64,000 bases of DNA, taken from assembly GCA_019916065.1 (NCBI GenBank), contig CM034241.1, positions 7,647,920 through 7,711,919 on the forward strand. Reading direction: 5' to 3'. This DNA comes from Vitellaria paradoxa (Eukaryota; Streptophyta; Magnoliopsida; Ericales; Sapotaceae). The position numbers and the translations under genes were made by a program. Positions 60,811-64,000 of the stretch are shown piece after piece (positions within the stretch are counted from its first letter, which is position 1; each line of letters begins with the position of its first letter). The notes beneath the pieces were generated by a model. That model worked only from the letters and a program-made list of their open reading frames with translations. It ran no database searches and had not been told where the DNA came from.

Positions 60811-61980
60811 GGGGTAAAGTACAAAAATCATCCTTATATTTTACCCTTTGTCTCACTTCGATCCTAATAGTTTTAATTGTGATAATCAAATCCTTATACT
60901 TTTAGTCAAGCACCAATCAGGTCTCTCCGTCTATTGTCCATTAGAAACTATCGTCAAGGCGAGAGTAAAATCGTCATTTTCTAAGATGATCTATATGGCA
61001 AAGTGATGACGTGAGAGTCTCGGATAACGAAAGGTAAAATCATCATTTTCTAATATGGTCCACATAGTAAAGTGATGACGAATTATCTACTATGTGTCAA
61101 ATACTCACTCGTTCACGTGTACTGGTGTTGACTGATGTAGGTTGCTACCATGGAGTAGCTTAACTTTAAATATAAAAATAAAGCATTACAAATTATACTA
61201 TCTCCAAGAATTGAACCAAGAACTTTAATAATAAGGAACCAATAATGAAACCAGCTTACCTAAAGTTTGGTTTACCTATGATTCCTAAATAATAGTTATA
61301 TATATTGAAAGACTGAAGTTGATTCTCCCTCGTTATAATATATATATATATATATATAATTATATAGAATATATTTATTTATTTGTATAATATATATTTA
61401 AAATCTAAAGTAATTTCTCCCTCATCTTTTTAATGTGTATAAATACATATCATATAAATATATTCCACATAAATATTATAAATATATATAAATATTATAA
61501 TGAGAGAGAATTTATTTCAACTTTTTAATATATATAAATATTATCTCAAAACCTTATGCAGACTAAGTCCTTGGTGAGTTGGTTTCGTTGTTATTTCCTA
61601 TTCTTAAGATTTTTGGTTTAATTCTCGGGATAATATAATTTGTAATACTTTATTTTATTTTTTAACGTCAAGCTACTCCATGGTAGCAACTCACATCAGC
61701 CAATGCCAACACACGTGGGCGAATGAACATCTAACAAGTGGTAGACAATCACGATGTCATCCGAGGATGCCACGTCGTCACTTTACGATATAGACTATCT
61801 TACAAATTGACGATTTTACCCTCCCCTTAACGATGATTTCTAATGGATAATAGACAGAAGGAGTTGATTGGTGTTTGACCGAAAGTGTAAGAATTTGGTT
61901 ATCGCAATTGAAACTATTGGGACCAAATTCAGACTGAGGATAGAGTGTAGAGGTAATTTTTGTACTTTACCATTTTATTG
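60811..61980. mobile_element. Mutator-type MITE with long inverted repeats
   Basis: Left end GGTAAAGTACAAAAAT (about 60813) and right end TTTTTGTACTTTACC (to 61970) begin inverted repeats of more than 250 bp containing ATCGCAATTG/CAATTG..., TCTATTGTCCATTAGAAA and GTGATGACG strings. The centre carries AT-rich microsatellites. Flanks TTTTATTTG and ATTTTATTG are similar but not a clean target duplication. No transposase. Confidence 0.65.
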
Positions 61981-62984
61981 ATTAAAATTATATAATTGCT
62001 CATCGTCTTTTATATCATATTAGTAAATAACACGTGCTTACAACATTCCTCAACTAAAATTAAATGTGAATGAATTTGTAATACCAAGAAATTTAATTTT
62101 AATGCAACTTTCTTTCTCAATGTCAGATATCATCATTAAGTTCAACTTAATAGTTTATTAGAATGTGAAGCGACCTAAAGAATGAGCGGGATTTAATAAT
62201 AAATTTTTAATTAGTTTTATAAAAATAACTTAAATAAAAAATATTATTATTAATCACATGTGCTTTATAAAATAAAACAAATATAGTCAATTGACTAATT
62301 TAAATTTAAAATTAGAATCTAAAAAAATAACTACTTCCGAGTTTAATTAATATTCAATATTTTTGTATTTTTAGAATTCAAAAATAATAAGGGTCGTTAT
62401 TATATGAGAAACAGCCTAATTATTATTTAAGTTTTTTATTTTTATTTTTTAATTCAACTCTATTTTTTATTTGTATTTTTAATTTAATTACTAATGTAAT
62501 TAAAATATATAAATTTAACAACTGTATTAATTAAGTAAGTGGGTCCCCTTTTGAAATCCAAGAACAAGTGAATTTTTTTTAGAACCTGAGAAAGTGAATC
62601 CCTCTTTAGAACTCATAAATTTTTTTACATTAATTAAAATCATCACAGTTTTAGTATTTTTATAGGTCAAAAGAAAAAGTGAAGTTGAAGTGTTTTGGCG
62701 GTATGGGAGAAAAAACCAAAAGTTTTGTGAAAAATTTCAGCCATTTGTTAAAAAATAAAACTCAATTTTATCCTTTGGATCATATTTTATGAGAAAGACA
62801 TTTTCAAAATCATCATATTTTATTATATAGACATTTTGCATAATTATAATGCTAGATACCGTCATAAAAAATTTAATTCAATACATAATTACAATGGCAT
62901 AATTATCCTTATTTTATAATAGAAAATAATTTTTTTTAAATAAAATATAAAGAAGACAGTTAACTAACTAAAGCACTTTTACAG
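61981..62984. other. AT-rich intergenic sequence
   Basis: No gene, RNA or defined repeat recognised. Confidence 0.5.
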
Positions 62985-63220
62985 TTTACCCTCATGTCAT
63001 TTTAATCTCACATGTTTTAATTGCAATAGTCAAATTCCTACATTTTCAGTTAAACAGCAATTCAGTCCTTCTGTTAACTAGCCGTTACACGCAACTGTTA
63101 GATTGAGGCTATAAAAGTAATTTTGTAGGGTAAAATTCAAAAATCACCCCTATAGTTTACTCTCAGTGTAACTTTAGTCTCTCACGTTTTAATTGTAACA
63201 GTCAAATCCTTACACTTTCA
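62985..63220. repeat. Partial direct repeats related to the inverted-repeat tips at 60.8 kb
   Basis: Two successive copies of a string with TTTACCCTCA/TTTACTCTCA, TTTAATCTCACAT/TTTAGTCTCTCAC and GTCAAATCCTTACA, about 145 bp apart, resembling the terminal part of the element at 60811-61980. Fragmentary. Confidence 0.5.
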
Positions 63221-63575
63221 ATGTGTATTTAAAATATATTTTATTAAATTATTTTTAATAAATAATATAATTGAATTATATTTATTATATATTTTGTATT
63301 GAACTAAATTATTTTTAATAAATAATATAATTACATTAGTATTTAATTTAGTTTAATTAATATGAAATATATTTTATTAAATTAACTTAATTTTTAAAAA
63401 ATAATAAATATAAATATTTTATTAAAAAAAAATTAAGTTATGTAAACAAAATTGAATTTTCAAATGTAGTTTTAGTTTTTATTTGAGGAAAAAATGATAG
63501 CAGAAAATAAAAATTAGAAAATATAAAGAGTTAAATAGAAATAGAAAAACGGTGGTATTACCAAACGACCCTAGA
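63200..63575. mobile_element. Truncated Harbinger-like MITE right end
   Basis: AT-rich interior and right end GGTATTACCAAACGACCC match the right half of the element at 22322-23354. The left end is missing. Confidence 0.5.
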
Positions 63576-64000
63576 ATCGCTATTTTTTGAATTCACTACC
63601 CTAGAATCACTATTTTCTGAATTTACTATCTCTATAATTTTCTCTAGGTATACATTATATGTATACATATAATTTTGTATATATATTTAATTCTAGATGA
63701 CACGTTTATTTGTTTGACTCTTTCTATTATGTTTCGTTAATTATAATAACTATTAATGAAACCATCGAATCACCCTTTAATAAAATATTTAATTTTATTT
63801 ATTTTTTAAAAAATTAATTGAATTTAATAAAATATATTTTATATTAATTAAACTAAATTAAATATCAATTTACTTATGTTATTTATTAAAATAATTTAAT
63901 AAAATATATTTCAAATTAAAATATATTATATAATTTAATAAAATATATTTCAAAGACACACCGAAAATATTAAGATTGGACTATTACAATTAAAATGTAA
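63576..64000. other. AT-rich sequence at window end
   Basis: Includes a short direct repeat (ACCCTAGAATCGCTATTTT and ACCCTAGAATCACTATTTT). No gene seen. Confidence 0.5.

Overview
This is a nuclear plant (eudicot-type) genomic window. Evidence: strong AT bias, GT-AG introns, single-copy plant genes split into exons, and many plant transposon families (Copia LTR with an initiator-tRNA-Met primer site, a long solo LTR with a TGTCACGCC terminus, CACTA TNP2, Mutator-like, hAT, Harbinger-like and SINE elements). I cannot name the species. Only two genes read as intact: (1) a six-exon gene on the minus strand (4965-8243) for an RPA43-like subunit of RNA polymerase I, 235 residues; (2) a three-exon gene on the plus strand (52298-59371) for the 106-residue small (gamma) subunit of TFIIA, with a 6.6 kb second intron full of repeat debris.

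Layout. 1-4.9 kb: intergenic sequence and repeat remnants. 5.0-8.2 kb: RPA43. 8.25-15.3 kb: a duplicated 5' fragment of the TFIIA gene (promoter, dead exons 1-2, part of intron 2 with an antisense LRR-kinase fragment). It lies directly upstream of RPA43 on the same strand and carries a 3.2 kb Mutator-like insertion. 15.9-17.6 kb: another Mutator-like element. 17.6-19.6 kb: AT-rich sequence without genes. 20.5-43.7 kb: a large inverted duplication. Its arms carry two copies of a rhamnogalacturonate-lyase pseudogene; its centre holds a second copy of the TFIIA/LRR/RPA43 block and an array of RPA43 exon 1-2 fragments in both orientations. 44.4-48.1 kb: a hAT element containing a roughly 440 bp alternating purine-pyrimidine tract, then a short non-autonomous Copia element. 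49.4-51.1 kb: a dead CACTA transposase. 51.3-59.4 kb: the functional TFIIA-gamma gene. 59.4-64 kb: AT-rich sequence with Mutator-like and MITE elements.

The most interesting theme is the rearrangement linking TFIIA-gamma and RPA43. Four truncated RPA43 copies keep one kind of 5' flank, with site II motifs and, in two of them, a telo-box, as is usual for ribosome-biogenesis genes. The only full-length RPA43 gene instead has that flank replaced, within about 20 bp of its ATG, by the 5' part of a TFIIA-gamma gene whose own start codon is lost. Nearby opposite-facing RPA43 exon copies and small palindromes could form hairpin RNA. Several transposon insertions have matching empty sites in a paralogous copy inside this window, so their order can be read. 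All identifications are from reading the sequence; no database search was possible.
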